Assembly: GCA_027315135.1 (NCBI GenBank)
Contig: DAHUYR010000027.1
Location: 1 to 39,528 of the forward strand
Source of the DNA: Microcaldota archaeon
GTDB lineage: Archaea > Micrarchaeota > Micrarchaeia > Micrarchaeales > CABMGC01
Direction: 5' to 3'
Length of the DNA: 39,528 nucleotides
The first letter of the stretch is position 1; each line of letters opens with the position of its first letter. Shown in pieces: positions 1 to 7,776 of the stretch. A program made the position numbers and the translations under genes. Below the pieces are notes generated by a model that saw only the letters and a program-made list of their open reading frames with translations, made no database searches and was not told the DNA's origin.

Positions 1-1
1 G

Positions 2-901
2 ATAAACATTTTAGGAAACGAGGCTCTGCAGGCCATAGCTGCAGGAGGTGCAACTGCAATACCTAATGCAATACTTGCATTTGGCCCATTATTCTTCTCA
101 GTATTAGTCATGCTGGTTAGCATATACGCATACGACATAAATGTGGAGGTGCCTCTCGCATTCAGCCAGCTGCGCGGAGTAGGCGGAAGACTTCCAATAC
201 CATTCCTCTACGTAAGCGTTTTGCCTGTAATACTTGCAACGTCGCTGATACTCAGCCTTACTGTGTGGTTCGGCTTCCTTTCAGGAGTTTCCGGAGGGTT
301 AGCTCCGCTTGCACACTTCATTGCTTATTATCAAAAAGTTCCTTCCTCTAGTGGGGGGCTGACGAACAATCTTGTAGGAGGAATAGTATACTTGATATCT
401 CCTAACTTCCCTCTTCCATACTCGAGCAGCTATGGGGGAATCGGTGGCTACGGGCCCTACTTCTCATACCTTGCAACTGGTGTGAGCCCATTGTACCTAC
501 CGACAGGAGGTCTGATATACGTGCCTGAATGGATACACATCATAACCTACACGTTAGTGCTGATAATTCTCTGCGTCATATTCGGAAGATTCTGGATAGA
601 GATGACCGGGCAGAGCCCGAAGAACGTAGCCGAACAGCTGCAGAGCGTAGGATGGCAGATACCTGGATTCAGAAGGGATCCTAGGATAACAGAGAACGTG
701 CTCAACAAATACATACCTACAATAACAATTCTCGGAAGCATATTCGTAGGCCTTCTCGCAGCAATGGCAACCCTTACTGGCGCCGTAGGAACAGGCATGG
801 GAGTGCTTCTTACAGTCGGAATAATGTACATGCTTTACAAGCAGCTGGAGCAGGATCACTCACTTGAGACTGTACCTGGACTAAACAAAATTCTTTCATA
901 G
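2..901 (+). CDS. secY: Preprotein translocase subunit SecY (5'-truncated)
   Basis: This is the C-terminal part of the SecY channel subunit, the membrane pore of the Sec translocon that exports or inserts proteins with SecE and SecG/SecBeta. The frame is open from base 2, so the start lies outside the window; 299 residues are visible. Hallmarks are the stretch AYDINVEVPLAFSQLRGVGG after a membrane helix (the cytoplasmic loop before TM7 in archaeal SecY), several hydrophobic helices, the loop RFWIEMTGQSPKNVAEQLQ and the conserved IPGFRRDPR segment before the last two helices. It ends with a short polar tail. The next gene follows after only 7 bases, so the two are probably cotranscribed. Adenylate kinase, which often follows archaeal secY, is not here. 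Confidence 0.97.
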   Translation: MNILGNEALQAIAAGGATAIPNAILAFGPLFFSVLVMLVSIYAYDINVEVPLAFSQLRGVGGRLPIPFLYVSVLPVILATSLILSLTVWFGFLSGVSGGLAPLAHFIAYYQKVPSSSGGLTNNLVGGIVYLISPNFPLPYSSSYGGIGGYGPYFSYLATGVSPLYLPTGGLIYVPEWIHIITYTLVLIILCVIFGRFWIEMTGQSPKNVAEQLQSVGWQIPGFRRDPRITENVLNKYIPTITILGSIFVGLLAAMATLTGAVGTGMGVLLTVGIMYMLYKQLEQDHSLETVPGLNKILS

Positions 902-908
902 TAATTTC

Positions 909-1211
909 ATGGACAGGAAGGAAACGATTAGGAAACTTGGAGCTTATAGTCTTACTGATTTTCAGAGGAAGGTCCTGCTCGCAACCTCCTCAATTCCTAA
1001 AGGCCAGACACGAACCTATAAGCAGGTAGCGGAAATGGCCGGCTATCCTGGTGCAGCAAGAGCTGTAGGAGCTGTAATGAAGATGAATCCGCTGGCACCT
1101 GCTATCCCATGCCACAGGGTGATAAAATCAGATGGCAGAATAGGGAAGTATTCTGCTCCTGGAGGAACGAAGAAGAAAATGGCCATGCTCAAGAAAGAGC
1201 ATGCAATATGA
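909..1211 (+). CDS. ogt: Methylated-DNA-protein cysteine methyltransferase, minimal form
   Basis: A 100-residue DNA repair protein of the O6-alkylguanine-DNA alkyltransferase family, which flips out alkylated guanine and takes the alkyl group irreversibly onto a cysteine. The active-site motif IPCHRVI is intact with Cys68; the preceding helix-turn-helix region has the arginine finger segment (GAARAVGAVMKMNP, about residues 48-61) and the following GGxxxK segment is present. Full-length members have an N-terminal ribonuclease-H-like domain of 60-80 residues that is absent here, so this is the catalytic winged-helix domain alone. Because Cys is kept, it should be an active transferase rather than an alkyltransferase-like (ATL) protein, in which Cys is replaced. 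It begins 7 bases after the secY stop. Confidence 0.9.
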   Translation: MDRKETIRKLGAYSLTDFQRKVLLATSSIPKGQTRTYKQVAEMAGYPGAARAVGAVMKMNPLAPAIPCHRVIKSDGRIGKYSAPGGTKKKMAMLKKEHAI

Positions 1212-2195
1212 TTAGGTTCCTCTTACGTTTTTGTATTTCAATATCTTTCGCAATTCAATTGCAAGGTTACCAAATCCTATTGCGCCTACTACTATCAGTA
1301 CAAGAACCGTTGCAATTGTTATGGAATCAAGGTTAGGTATGGGATTCCCGGTGCTTAATGCAAAGTTGTCTATCAACGGGAAGAGAATTATCAGCAGGCC
1401 TATGATTGCAAATGCAATACCTCCATAATAGAGTGTCCTTCCTGCTGTCATGCGCCCCACATGCTTTATCTGCTCTTCACTCAGCTTCTTTATCCTTGCA
1501 AGATTAGCAAACAGCGCGCCGAAGATTATCTGCATGATCATCGTGCCTATCCCGAACATCATGCCTACCAGAGGCGCATATATCAGTCCAGGAACCTGTG
1601 GCGCAAGTATGAATGTTATTATCGTAGAATACGCTCCGAATCCCCATCCTGCTATCAGGCCATGTACTACGGCCATTTTAAGCGAAACATTCTTCGGCCC
1701 AGCTTCATGTATGGGTACTCGTTCCGCATGTTCAGTATGGTGCTCTCCGCCCATCAACCGTTTTCCTATATCAAGATGCAGATAGAGTTTCTTGTTCAGT
1801 ATGTAAAAACCTGCCACAGCCATGACTATCCCAACAATGACATACACAGGCCCGTCAAGATTGTATACTTTGTATATGGCAGCAAGCCCTAGGAATCCTA
1901 GAGTGGTGAGTATAGCCCTTTGTATTGTAAAGCCTGCAGAAAAGGCAAAACCTGCCTTCATACCTTTTCTTGTGCTGTAGCTGCCGATTGCATAACTGAA
2001 TGTTATGGGCCAGGTGTGCTCATCAGGAGTAGCACCATGCATTATACCCAGTATCAGCGCAATAACCAGTATTGTACCAAGGGCAAGGTTGTCAGATGGG
2101 TTAAGCACATACTGTATCTCATTTGAGATGGCAGTGCCTGCAGGCGTTATCGTGAAGAGCAGAACTAACAACAGGATGGTTCCTGCCATTGCCAC
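1212..2195 (-). CDS. NicO/UreH-type nickel (cobalt) permease
   Basis: A polytopic membrane protein of 327 residues with about eight hydrophobic segments. The second helix carries HGATPDEH (residues 53-60), matching the His/Asp metal-selectivity motif of the NiCoT, UreH and RcnA superfamily; a His/Glu-rich loop (GGEHHTEHAE, near residue 155) separates the two halves, as in these carriers. Start: GTG at 2193-2195 with AGGAG ten bases upstream; an ATG two codons further in is the alternative. It is transcribed divergently from a NikR-like regulator across a 127-bp intergenic region with two inverted repeats, which supports nickel as substrate. Uptake versus export cannot be decided from sequence; uptake is more likely given the NikR partner. 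Confidence 0.72.
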   Translation of the reverse strand: MAMAGTILLLVLLFTITPAGTAISNEIQYVLNPSDNLALGTILVIALILGIMHGATPDEHTWPITFSYAIGSYSTRKGMKAGFAFSAGFTIQRAILTTLGFLGLAAIYKVYNLDGPVYVIVGIVMAVAGFYILNKKLYLHLDIGKRLMGGEHHTEHAERVPIHEAGPKNVSLKMAVVHGLIAGWGFGAYSTIITFILAPQVPGLIYAPLVGMMFGIGTMIMQIIFGALFANLARIKKLSEEQIKHVGRMTAGRTLYYGGIAFAIIGLLIILFPLIDNFALSTGNPIPNLDSITIATVLVLIVVGAIGFGNLAIELRKILKYKNVRGT

Positions 2196-2253
2196 TGCGA
2201 CATTTCTCCTATCCGTATAATCACACTAAAGAGTGCTAATAGGGCTTATATGT

Positions 2254-2277
2254 TAATAAATATTACGATATTTATTA
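2254..2277. promoter_or_regulatory. AT-rich perfect inverted repeat between permease and nikR
   Basis: Left arm TAATAAATAT (2254-2263) and right arm ATATTTATTA (2268-2277) are exact complements around the spacer TACG. The repeat lies just upstream of the permease's TATA-like element (ATATAAGC, near 2245-2252 on the minus strand) and about 45 bases upstream of nikR. Candidate operator, though AT-rich palindromes also arise by chance. Confidence 0.45.
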
Positions 2278-2284
2278 TTAACTA

Positions 2285-2303
2285 TATCAAAAAAAGATTG
2301 ATA
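2285..2303. promoter_or_regulatory. Inverted repeat TATCAA-N7-TTGATA over the nikR promoter
   Basis: TATCAA (2285-2290) and TTGATA (2298-2303) are exact complements separated by 7 bases, 20 bases before the nikR start. The left arm overlaps the TATA-like element TATAT, so binding here would block nikR transcription. The half-sites differ from the bacterial NikR operator GTATGA-N16-TCATAC, so assignment to NikR rests on position only. Confidence 0.45.
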
Positions 2304-2322
2304 CTATTAATAAAGTGGCATC

Positions 2323-2709
2323 ATGGAGATAATGAGCATATCTTTGGACAAGGAAACACTGCAGGAACTGAACGAGATACAGGAGAGCCTTGGCTTCAAA
2401 AGCAGGTCAAAGATGCTGAGATCAACGATAGACCTCCTTCTGAGCGAATACAATGTCTTAGAATCTCTTAAAGGCGAACACAACGTAGTGTTTGTAATAA
2501 CCTATAAGGACACTGAAAAGAACCATGTCTCAAGCATATTGCACGACTTCGAGAATGAGATCAAGGTGACTGTGCATCAGCACAACGGCACGATATGCCT
2601 TGATATGCTGAACATGGCAGCTGACGCGCAGAGGATAAAGAAACTCTTCGCAGAGATGAAGAGGAGCAAATGCATAAGGTCTATGAACTTCACCCTACTC
2701 GGGCGCTAA
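2323..2709 (+). CDS. nikR: NikR-like nickel-responsive ribbon-helix-helix regulator
   Basis: A 128-residue metalloregulator. Residues 4-45 form an Arc/CopG ribbon-helix-helix DNA-binding domain (SISLDKETLQELNEIQ, then SRSKMLRSTIDLLL); residues 53-127 match the NikR tetramerisation and metal-binding domain. The nickel ligands of E. coli NikR (His76, His87, His89, Cys95) have counterparts His74, His85, His87 and Cys92: the 11-residue spacing between the first two is exact, and the HxH pair is kept, but the last loop before Cys is one residue shorter. An alternative start is the Met at position 4. Divergent from a NicO-type permease, its likely target. Nickel specificity is inferred from family and context. 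Confidence 0.82.
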   Translation: MEIMSISLDKETLQELNEIQESLGFKSRSKMLRSTIDLLLSEYNVLESLKGEHNVVFVITYKDTEKNHVSSILHDFENEIKVTVHQHNGTICLDMLNMAADAQRIKKLFAEMKRSKCIRSMNFTLLGR

Positions 2710-2710
2710 T

Positions 2711-2992
2711 CTAATCAGTCTCTCCTCTTAATGCCAACCCTAGAGTATGCGCAAGCTTGAGCCTATATGCCTTATTCAAGCCCTCCCCGTTCATGTTGAC
2801 ATGGCCCTTCATACCGCTGTCAGGATTCAATACCTGCACACAACCATGATTGTTATTGTTCAATACGACCATTCCAGCATCTCTTAACTCCCTAACGAAG
2901 CCCTTCGGCTTGACAGTTCCGGATCTATTTATTGCCTCTGCAACCTTCTGCACATTAACTCTGTTAGAGTGATTGATATTAATCAGCGTCAT
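2711..2992 (-). CDS. Small hypothetical protein, possible winged-helix fold
   Basis: A 93-residue protein with no family I can name. The segment RVNVQKVAEAINRSGTVKP followed by GFVRELRDAGMVVLNNN (roughly residues 10-45) has the helix, helix, beta-hairpin pattern of a winged-helix domain, and the rest is a polar tail. The open frame extends to 3106, but the ATG at 2992 is preferred because a TATA-like box (ATAAATAC on the minus strand, 3021-3030) lies about 30 bases upstream, as expected for a leaderless archaeal message. It converges on nikR with one base between the stop codons. Function unknown. Confidence 0.5.
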   Translation of the reverse strand: MTLININHSNRVNVQKVAEAINRSGTVKPKGFVRELRDAGMVVLNNNNHGCVQVLNPDSGMKGHVNMNGEGLNKAYRLKLAHTLGLALRGETD

Positions 2993-3218
2993 AAAACCAC
3001 AAGATAAACGTGCAAAAACGGTATTTATGTCTTTTCTGCAAACACCTCCATACCTGCAATTCATTTCAACAACAGAATCGGAAATCAAATGCACATGCGC
3101 CAGCATTGCAACAGCTTCTATGTTACCAACAGTTATGGCACGTAATGCAGTAATCCAACACTACTCGCAAGCAGCAAAAGCAGAAGGAGAATAATGCGAG
3201 ACTTCTAAGACCATGCGG

Positions 3219-3770
3219 TTATCTTCTTTTCTTTGCTGACCTGGCAGAGTAGTCTCCGAACTCTGCAAGTTTGTACCACCAGCTTATCTTGCCCTCAAGC
3301 CACTCATCAAGCGAGTATCTACTGATTCCGAATTCAGTATTTATCAGAATAAGTGCCAGAAATACTATAGCATAGATTATGCCTGTGCCTATGTCTGTCG
3401 AGCTTGGGCCGTAAGCTCCTCCGAAGCCTTCTGGCACTGCCCATATTATGAGGCTGAGGAACAATCCGAGAGAATATGCAATCTTTCTCACGAATCCGAA
3501 TATCAGCGCAAGTCCCAGCAAAGTCTCAGATATGGCTATGAGGTAGAACCAGAACTGTGGAGTTTGCCCGACAACGCCTGCCCAGAAATTAAACCATGGC
3601 ATTAGAAATGCAGGCTGTGAGACTCCTGCAGCTTGAACCATCTGTGTAAAAGTGGCAGGGCTGTCGAACAGGAACTTGAAGGCTCCATCAATAAGCCAGA
3701 CTATGCCGAATATTATGCGTATTGCAGTCTTTAGGAAGAGCCTGTTGTTATAGAAAAACCCGCCTTTCAT
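3219..3770 (-). CDS. DoxX-family membrane protein
   Basis: A 183-residue integral membrane protein with four hydrophobic segments and a basic C-terminus (SAKKRR). The pattern RIIFGIVWLIDGAFKFLF in the first helix and ISETLLGLALIFGFVRKIAY further on is typical of the DoxX/DoxD family, whose members include the membrane subunit of archaeal thiosulfate:quinone oxidoreductase and bacterial redox membrane proteins. The open frame runs back to 3893 through tRNA-Arg, so that start is impossible. ATG at 3770 is chosen because TTAAAAAG (about 3800-3808, minus strand) is placed as a leaderless promoter; ATG 3791 is the alternative. No DoxA-like partner is adjacent, so substrate and redox role stay open. 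Confidence 0.7.
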   Translation of the reverse strand: MKGGFFYNNRLFLKTAIRIIFGIVWLIDGAFKFLFDSPATFTQMVQAAGVSQPAFLMPWFNFWAGVVGQTPQFWFYLIAISETLLGLALIFGFVRKIAYSLGLFLSLIIWAVPEGFGGAYGPSSTDIGTGIIYAIVFLALILINTEFGISRYSLDEWLEGKISWWYKLAEFGDYSARSAKKRR

Positions 3771-3816
3771 TACAACCGTATTAACAAGCATCGGCAAACT
3801 TTTTAACACTAATGTT

Positions 3817-3891
3817 CGGGCATGACGGGATTTGAACCCGTAACCATCTGGTCCGAAGCCAGATGCGCTATCCAAGTTGCGCCACATGCCC
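3817..3891 (-). tRNA. tRNA-Arg (TCG)
   Basis: Folds as a complete 75-nt cloverleaf without intron: acceptor GGGCATG/CATGCCC, D stem GCGC/GCGC, anticodon stem TCTGG/CCAGA with loop CTTCGGA (anticodon TCG), T arm ACGGG-TTCAAAT-CCCGT, discriminator G. CCA is not encoded. Confidence 0.96.
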
Positions 3892-3988
3892 AAAAGACTA
3901 TTGCATATCTATACTGTTAAATATAAAGAAGACTGACGTCCAGCAAAAGGTTAATAATATTTAACGTATTATACCTGTACGTGTTTTT

Positions 3989-4387
3989 ATGATAACGGAA
4001 GTAAACATACAAAGAGTAGAAGCCAAAAGAGAGCACAAGGATCTGATAGCGAACATGAAGTTCAATATCAACTTTGATGAAGTGAAAGTTGACAAGGAGA
4101 ACGTCAACGTAGAGTTCACGTTTACTACAGATTACGAAGGCCAGGAAGGCTCAAAGAACATAGGCAGATTAGAGATAAAGGGAAACATAGTCTCCAAGGA
4201 GAGCAAGAAGGATACTGAAGAGATAGTGAGCATGTGGAAGGACAAGAAGACGCTTCCTATAAACTTTGCAGAGGATGTAATAAACATGCTAAACTTCGAG
4301 TGCGGTTCAAGAGGAACGCTTGTTGCATACTCTATGGGCTTTGTAGCTCCGCTACCACTCTCAAGAGCACGCCTTCAGGAAAAATAA
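3989..4387 (+). CDS. Archaeal SecB-like protein (putative chaperone fold)
   Basis: A 132-residue acidic soluble protein. Several amphipathic beta-strands (KFNINFDEVKVDKENVNVEF; GRLEIKGNIVSK) are followed by a helix (FAEDVINMLNFECGSRG) and a C-terminal PLPLSR segment. That order, strands, then a helix ending in xRGT, then a proline-rich tail, is the layout of SecB and of small archaeal and SecB-like chaperones. The assignment rests on pattern only, with no diagnostic active site. An AATATTTAA box about 30 bases before ATG fits a near-leaderless start. It opens the polB-map-nrdR operon, 52 bases ahead of polB, so a link with nascent polymerase or export is possible but unproven. Confidence 0.5.
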   Translation: MITEVNIQRVEAKREHKDLIANMKFNINFDEVKVDKENVNVEFTFTTDYEGQEGSKNIGRLEIKGNIVSKESKKDTEEIVSMWKDKKTLPINFAEDVINMLNFECGSRGTLVAYSMGFVAPLPLSRARLQEK

Positions 4388-4439
4388 CCGGCAAATTCAA
4401 CCAGCAGCTTGACAGGAACGGACAGCCGCAGGTGAGGCT

Positions 4440-6860
4440 ATGATGTTACAGGGAGTCCTTATTGATATAGACTATGTTTTATCTGCAGGCAGGAGCATAA
4501 TCCGTCTTACTCTGAAGAACAACGAAGGCGTATACTCCATACTTGACAAGGAATTCTATCCCCACTTCAGGCTTGTTCCGTACAACAGCAACGTCGACAC
4601 TTCTTCTATGGAAAAGATGTCCTTCATGGACAAGCAAGGCAGTAAGATAGCAATACACAAGGTCACAAGAAAGACCATGACTCTTTTAGGAAAGGAAAAG
4701 GCGATACTGGAAGTAGAGGTGAACAACTCCAGGAGCGTTCCGGATATAAGCAGGGTGCTCTCAGAATTCGGCGAGTCATACGAATACGATATTCTCTACT
4801 GGAAGAGATACCTGATAGACAAGCGGCTCAACCCGCTGCACGGAGTCTCCGCAGAGGTCCACGAAGAGGAAGGAGAGCTTGTGCTTGACAGCATAAAGGA
4901 AGCTGAAAAGGAGTACAAGCTAGAAAAAGGGCTTACCTACATGTGCTTCGACATAGAGACCTACAATCCATCGGTGGTCCCAAGGCCTGACAAGGACCCT
5001 GCAATAATGATAAGCTACTATACGGACGGAGAGGCAGCCGTGCTCACCACCAAGAAGATAAACAGGCAGTTCGTGAAGACCTTTGCGAATGAGAAGGAGA
5101 TGATACAGGCTTTTGTAAAGCTGATAAAGGAAAAAGACATCGACATACTGTCTGGATACAACTCCTCAAACTTTGACATCCCGTACCTTATGAAGAGAGC
5201 CGAGAAGAACGGCATAAGCTTCCACATAGGCAGATACGATGAAGATGTGAGGCAGGAGCATCACGGCCTTTTGGAAGCGATACGCATTCCAGGCAGGATA
5301 AACCTTGATGTGTACAATGTAGCTAGGTTTGTCTCAATAGTCGGCGCATCAGAGAAGCTGATTAAGATAAACAGGTTCACATTATCCGAAGTCTACAGGG
5401 CGATAAGCGGCGATACGAAGATAACGGTGGACAAGAGCAACATATGGCAGATATGGGACGGTTCAGATGCTGATCTGGAGGAGCTTGCCGATTATTCTTT
5501 AAGCGATTCTGTGACTCTTAACAAGCTGTATGAGTTTTTCATAAACCTGCAGATAGAGACGTCAAAGGTTTCGAGACTCACTCTTGCCGAGAATGCGGTA
5601 TCGACAACCGGGCAGCTGGTGGAAGCGCTTCTTATGAGATATGCTTCTGACAACAACGAGATTGTGCCGAATAAGCCTTCGCAGTATGAGATAAGCGACC
5701 GCATGTCGAATCCGATAGAGGGCGCATTTGTAAAGACCCCGGAAGCCGGCATATATGATAACATAATAGTATTCGACTTCAGGAGTCTGTACCCGTCAAT
5801 AATAATCTCCCATAATATAGATCCTTCAACCATTGCGGACAAGGCGTATTCAGGAAAGGCGAGCGAATCGCCAAACGGCATAAGATTCATGTCCCAGCCT
5901 GTAGGGATCATACCAAAGGCACTGAAGAAACTTCTTGACGACAGGAAGGACATAAAGACTGCATACAAAAAGGATCCTGATAATCAGACGCTTGCCGCAA
6001 GATCAAGTGCACTGAAGATATTGGCAAACTCGTTTTACGGCTATCTGGGATATGCAAGGTCAAGATGGTATTCCAGGAACTGCGCAGCAAGCGTAACTGC
6101 TTATGGCAGATCCTATATTACCATGACTATAGACGAGGCAGAGAAGGCGGGGTTCAAGGTTCTTTACGGAGATACGGACAGCATCTTCCTGCAGGCGCAG
6201 GCCAAGAGCAAGGAAGAGGCGATGAAATTCCTCAATGACATAAACTCGAAACTGCCTGAAACCATGGAGCTCGAGCTGGAAGATTTTTATGTAAGGGGAG
6301 TATTCGTAGGCAAAAAAGGCAGCGACTCTGCCGGAGCGAAGAAGAAATACGCCCTGCTTTCAGAAGCCGGCAGGGTCAAGATAAAGGGATTCGAGCTTGT
6401 AAGAAGGGATTGGTCAAACGTTGCAAGGACAACTCAGAAGGAGGTGCTGGAAGCTATACTTAAGGAAGGGAGCAAGGAGAAGGCGATACAGATAGTAAAG
6501 GATGTATTGAGCAGGCTGCGTGAAGGAAGAGTAGAATTGAAGGATCTCATAATCTACACTCAGCTCAGGAAAGGCATAGACAAATACGATGCGAAATCTC
6601 CGGAGCTTGCAGCAGCAATCAAGGCAATCCAGAAAGGCGCAAAGACAAAGGAAGAGGTCGAAGGCGCAACCATAGGTTATATAATAACCAGAAGCGGAAA
6701 TACCATATCGGAAAAGGCGGAGATTGATGAGCTGGCAGACTCGTACGACCCTGACTACTACATAAACCACCAAGTGGTTCCTGCAACACTTAAGATACTG
6801 AAGGAATTGGGGTTCAGCGAGGAAGAGCTCAAAGGCGGAGGCGTGCAAAAGAGACTGTGA
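4440..6860 (+). CDS. polB: Family B DNA polymerase with 3'-5' exonuclease
   Basis: Replicative or repair DNA polymerase of 806 residues, the usual length for archaeal PolB. N-terminal domain 1-160; exonuclease motifs FDIET (Asp171, Glu173), YNSSNFDIPY (Asp246) and YSLSD (352-356); polymerase motif A DFRSLYPSI (Asp446), motif B KILANSFYGYLGY (526-538) and motif C YGDTDSIF (Asp578, Asp580). All catalytic acidic residues are present, so both activities should work. The thumb and palm end near 800 with VQKRL; no complete PCNA-binding QxxhxxFF tail is visible, although a PCNA gene lies 29 kb downstream. ATGATG start is preceded by GGTGAGG, a Shine-Dalgarno match. Followed at 9 bases by map. No intein. 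Confidence 0.98.
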   Translation: MMLQGVLIDIDYVLSAGRSIIRLTLKNNEGVYSILDKEFYPHFRLVPYNSNVDTSSMEKMSFMDKQGSKIAIHKVTRKTMTLLGKEKAILEVEVNNSRSVPDISRVLSEFGESYEYDILYWKRYLIDKRLNPLHGVSAEVHEEEGELVLDSIKEAEKEYKLEKGLTYMCFDIETYNPSVVPRPDKDPAIMISYYTDGEAAVLTTKKINRQFVKTFANEKEMIQAFVKLIKEKDIDILSGYNSSNFDIPYLMKRAEKNGISFHIGRYDEDVRQEHHGLLEAIRIPGRINLDVYNVARFVSIVGASEKLIKINRFTLSEVYRAISGDTKITVDKSNIWQIWDGSDADLEELADYSLSDSVTLNKLYEFFINLQIETSKVSRLTLAENAVSTTGQLVEALLMRYASDNNEIVPNKPSQYEISDRMSNPIEGAFVKTPEAGIYDNIIVFDFRSLYPSIIISHNIDPSTIADKAYSGKASESPNGIRFMSQPVGIIPKALKKLLDDRKDIKTAYKKDPDNQTLAARSSALKILANSFYGYLGYARSRWYSRNCAASVTAYGRSYITMTIDEAEKAGFKVLYGDTDSIFLQAQAKSKEEAMKFLNDINSKLPETMELELEDFYVRGVFVGKKGSDSAGAKKKYALLSEAGRVKIKGFELVRRDWSNVARTTQKEVLEAILKEGSKEKAIQIVKDVLSRLREGRVELKDLIIYTQLRKGIDKYDAKSPELAAAIKAIQKGAKTKEEVEGATIGYIITRSGNTISEKAEIDELADSYDPDYYINHQVVPATLKILKELGFSEEELKGGGVQKRL

Positions 6861-6869
6861 GGTTGTAAA

Positions 6870-7772
6870 ATGGATGACAAAATGATTAATAGCCTGAAGG
6901 ATGCAGGCAAGGCATCGGCAGAGGCTCTTGCACTTGCAAAGAGTATAATCAAGCCAGGTAAGAGCATACTTGAGGCAGCAGAAGAGATAGAGGAGTCGAT
7001 GAAAGCAAAGGGCTTCCAGCTTGCATTTCCTGTAAACCTCTCGATAAACGAGCAAGCAGCGCACTTCACCCCGGAAACAGATGACAAGAGCGTGTTCTCA
7101 GGCAACGACCTGATAAAGGTGGACCTTGGGGCAAGGAAGGGTACTCTGCTCACAGATTGTGCTATAACCATTGACCTGTCAAACAAGCATGCAAAGCTCG
7201 TGGAAGCTGTAGAAGAGGCCCTTTCAAATGCTATATCTGCGGTTAAGGTAGGAAGGCAGCTAAGAGATATAGGCAAAGAGATAGAAAACACGGCGACAAA
7301 GCATGGCTTCAAACCAATAAAGAATCTTGGAGGCCATGGCATAAGCGAGACAGACCTGCATGCCGATATATTTATACCTAATTACGACAACGGAGACAAT
7401 ACGAAGCTGGAAGAGGGGCAGCTGATTGCCATAGAGCCCTTCCTCACGACAGGAAGAGGCCAGGTCGAGGACAGCACCTACACGGCAATATTCCAGAAAA
7501 CGGCCAAATGCCTGACCAGATCGACCGAGGCGCGAATAGTCGACTCGTTTATCGAAGATAATTTCGTCACTTATCCGTTTGCTGCAAGATGGCTTTCAAG
7601 GGCGCTGGAAGAGCTCGATGACTTCAAGATAAGAAGAGGCTTAGCAGAGCTCATCAATGCAGGAGCGTTGGAGCCGTTCCCTGGTCTTATAGAGAAGGGC
7701 AGGGGAATGGTGGTGCAGGCTGAGAAGTCATTGATAGTGCAGAAAGACGGCTGTGAAATAATAACAAAATGA
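6870..7772 (+). CDS. map: Methionine aminopeptidase, type II
   Basis: Cytosolic enzyme removing the initiator methionine from nascent proteins. The 300-residue length fits archaeal type II enzymes. The five metal ligands of the pita-bread fold are all visible: Asp85 (KVDLGA), Asp96 (LLTDCAIT), His156 (GGHGI), Glu189 (AIEPF) and Glu285 (VQAEKSL); His65 in AAHFTP matches the substrate-binding histidine. The type II insert carries a winged-helix-like segment around residues 220-275. It starts 9 bases after polB and ends 4 bases before nrdR, so polB, map and nrdR appear cotranscribed. GAGGTT seven bases upstream serves as ribosome binding site. Confidence 0.96.
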   Translation: MDDKMINSLKDAGKASAEALALAKSIIKPGKSILEAAEEIEESMKAKGFQLAFPVNLSINEQAAHFTPETDDKSVFSGNDLIKVDLGARKGTLLTDCAITIDLSNKHAKLVEAVEEALSNAISAVKVGRQLRDIGKEIENTATKHGFKPIKNLGGHGISETDLHADIFIPNYDNGDNTKLEEGQLIAIEPFLTTGRGQVEDSTYTAIFQKTAKCLTRSTEARIVDSFIEDNFVTYPFAARWLSRALEELDDFKIRRGLAELINAGALEPFPGLIEKGRGMVVQAEKSLIVQKDGCEIITK

Positions 7773-7776
7773 TCAC

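Noticed and set aside
3027-3194. Plus-strand open frame of 55 codons ending AVIQHYSQAAKAEGE
   Set aside because: No domain, no ribosome binding site, and its upstream extension is antisense to the small winged-helix-like gene. A real small protein is possible but not supported.
3771-3893. N-terminal extension of the DoxX-like frame to 3893
   Set aside because: It runs through tRNA-Arg, so it cannot be translated as part of the protein.
4388-4439. Regulatory element between the SecB-like gene and polB
   Set aside because: No hairpin or T tract; only the polB Shine-Dalgarno GGTGAGG is evident.
4234-4443. Frameshifted extension of the SecB-like protein toward polB
   Set aside because: The reading frame of the protein ends naturally at 4387 after PLPLSR and the alternative frame lacks its family pattern, so no sequencing error is assumed.
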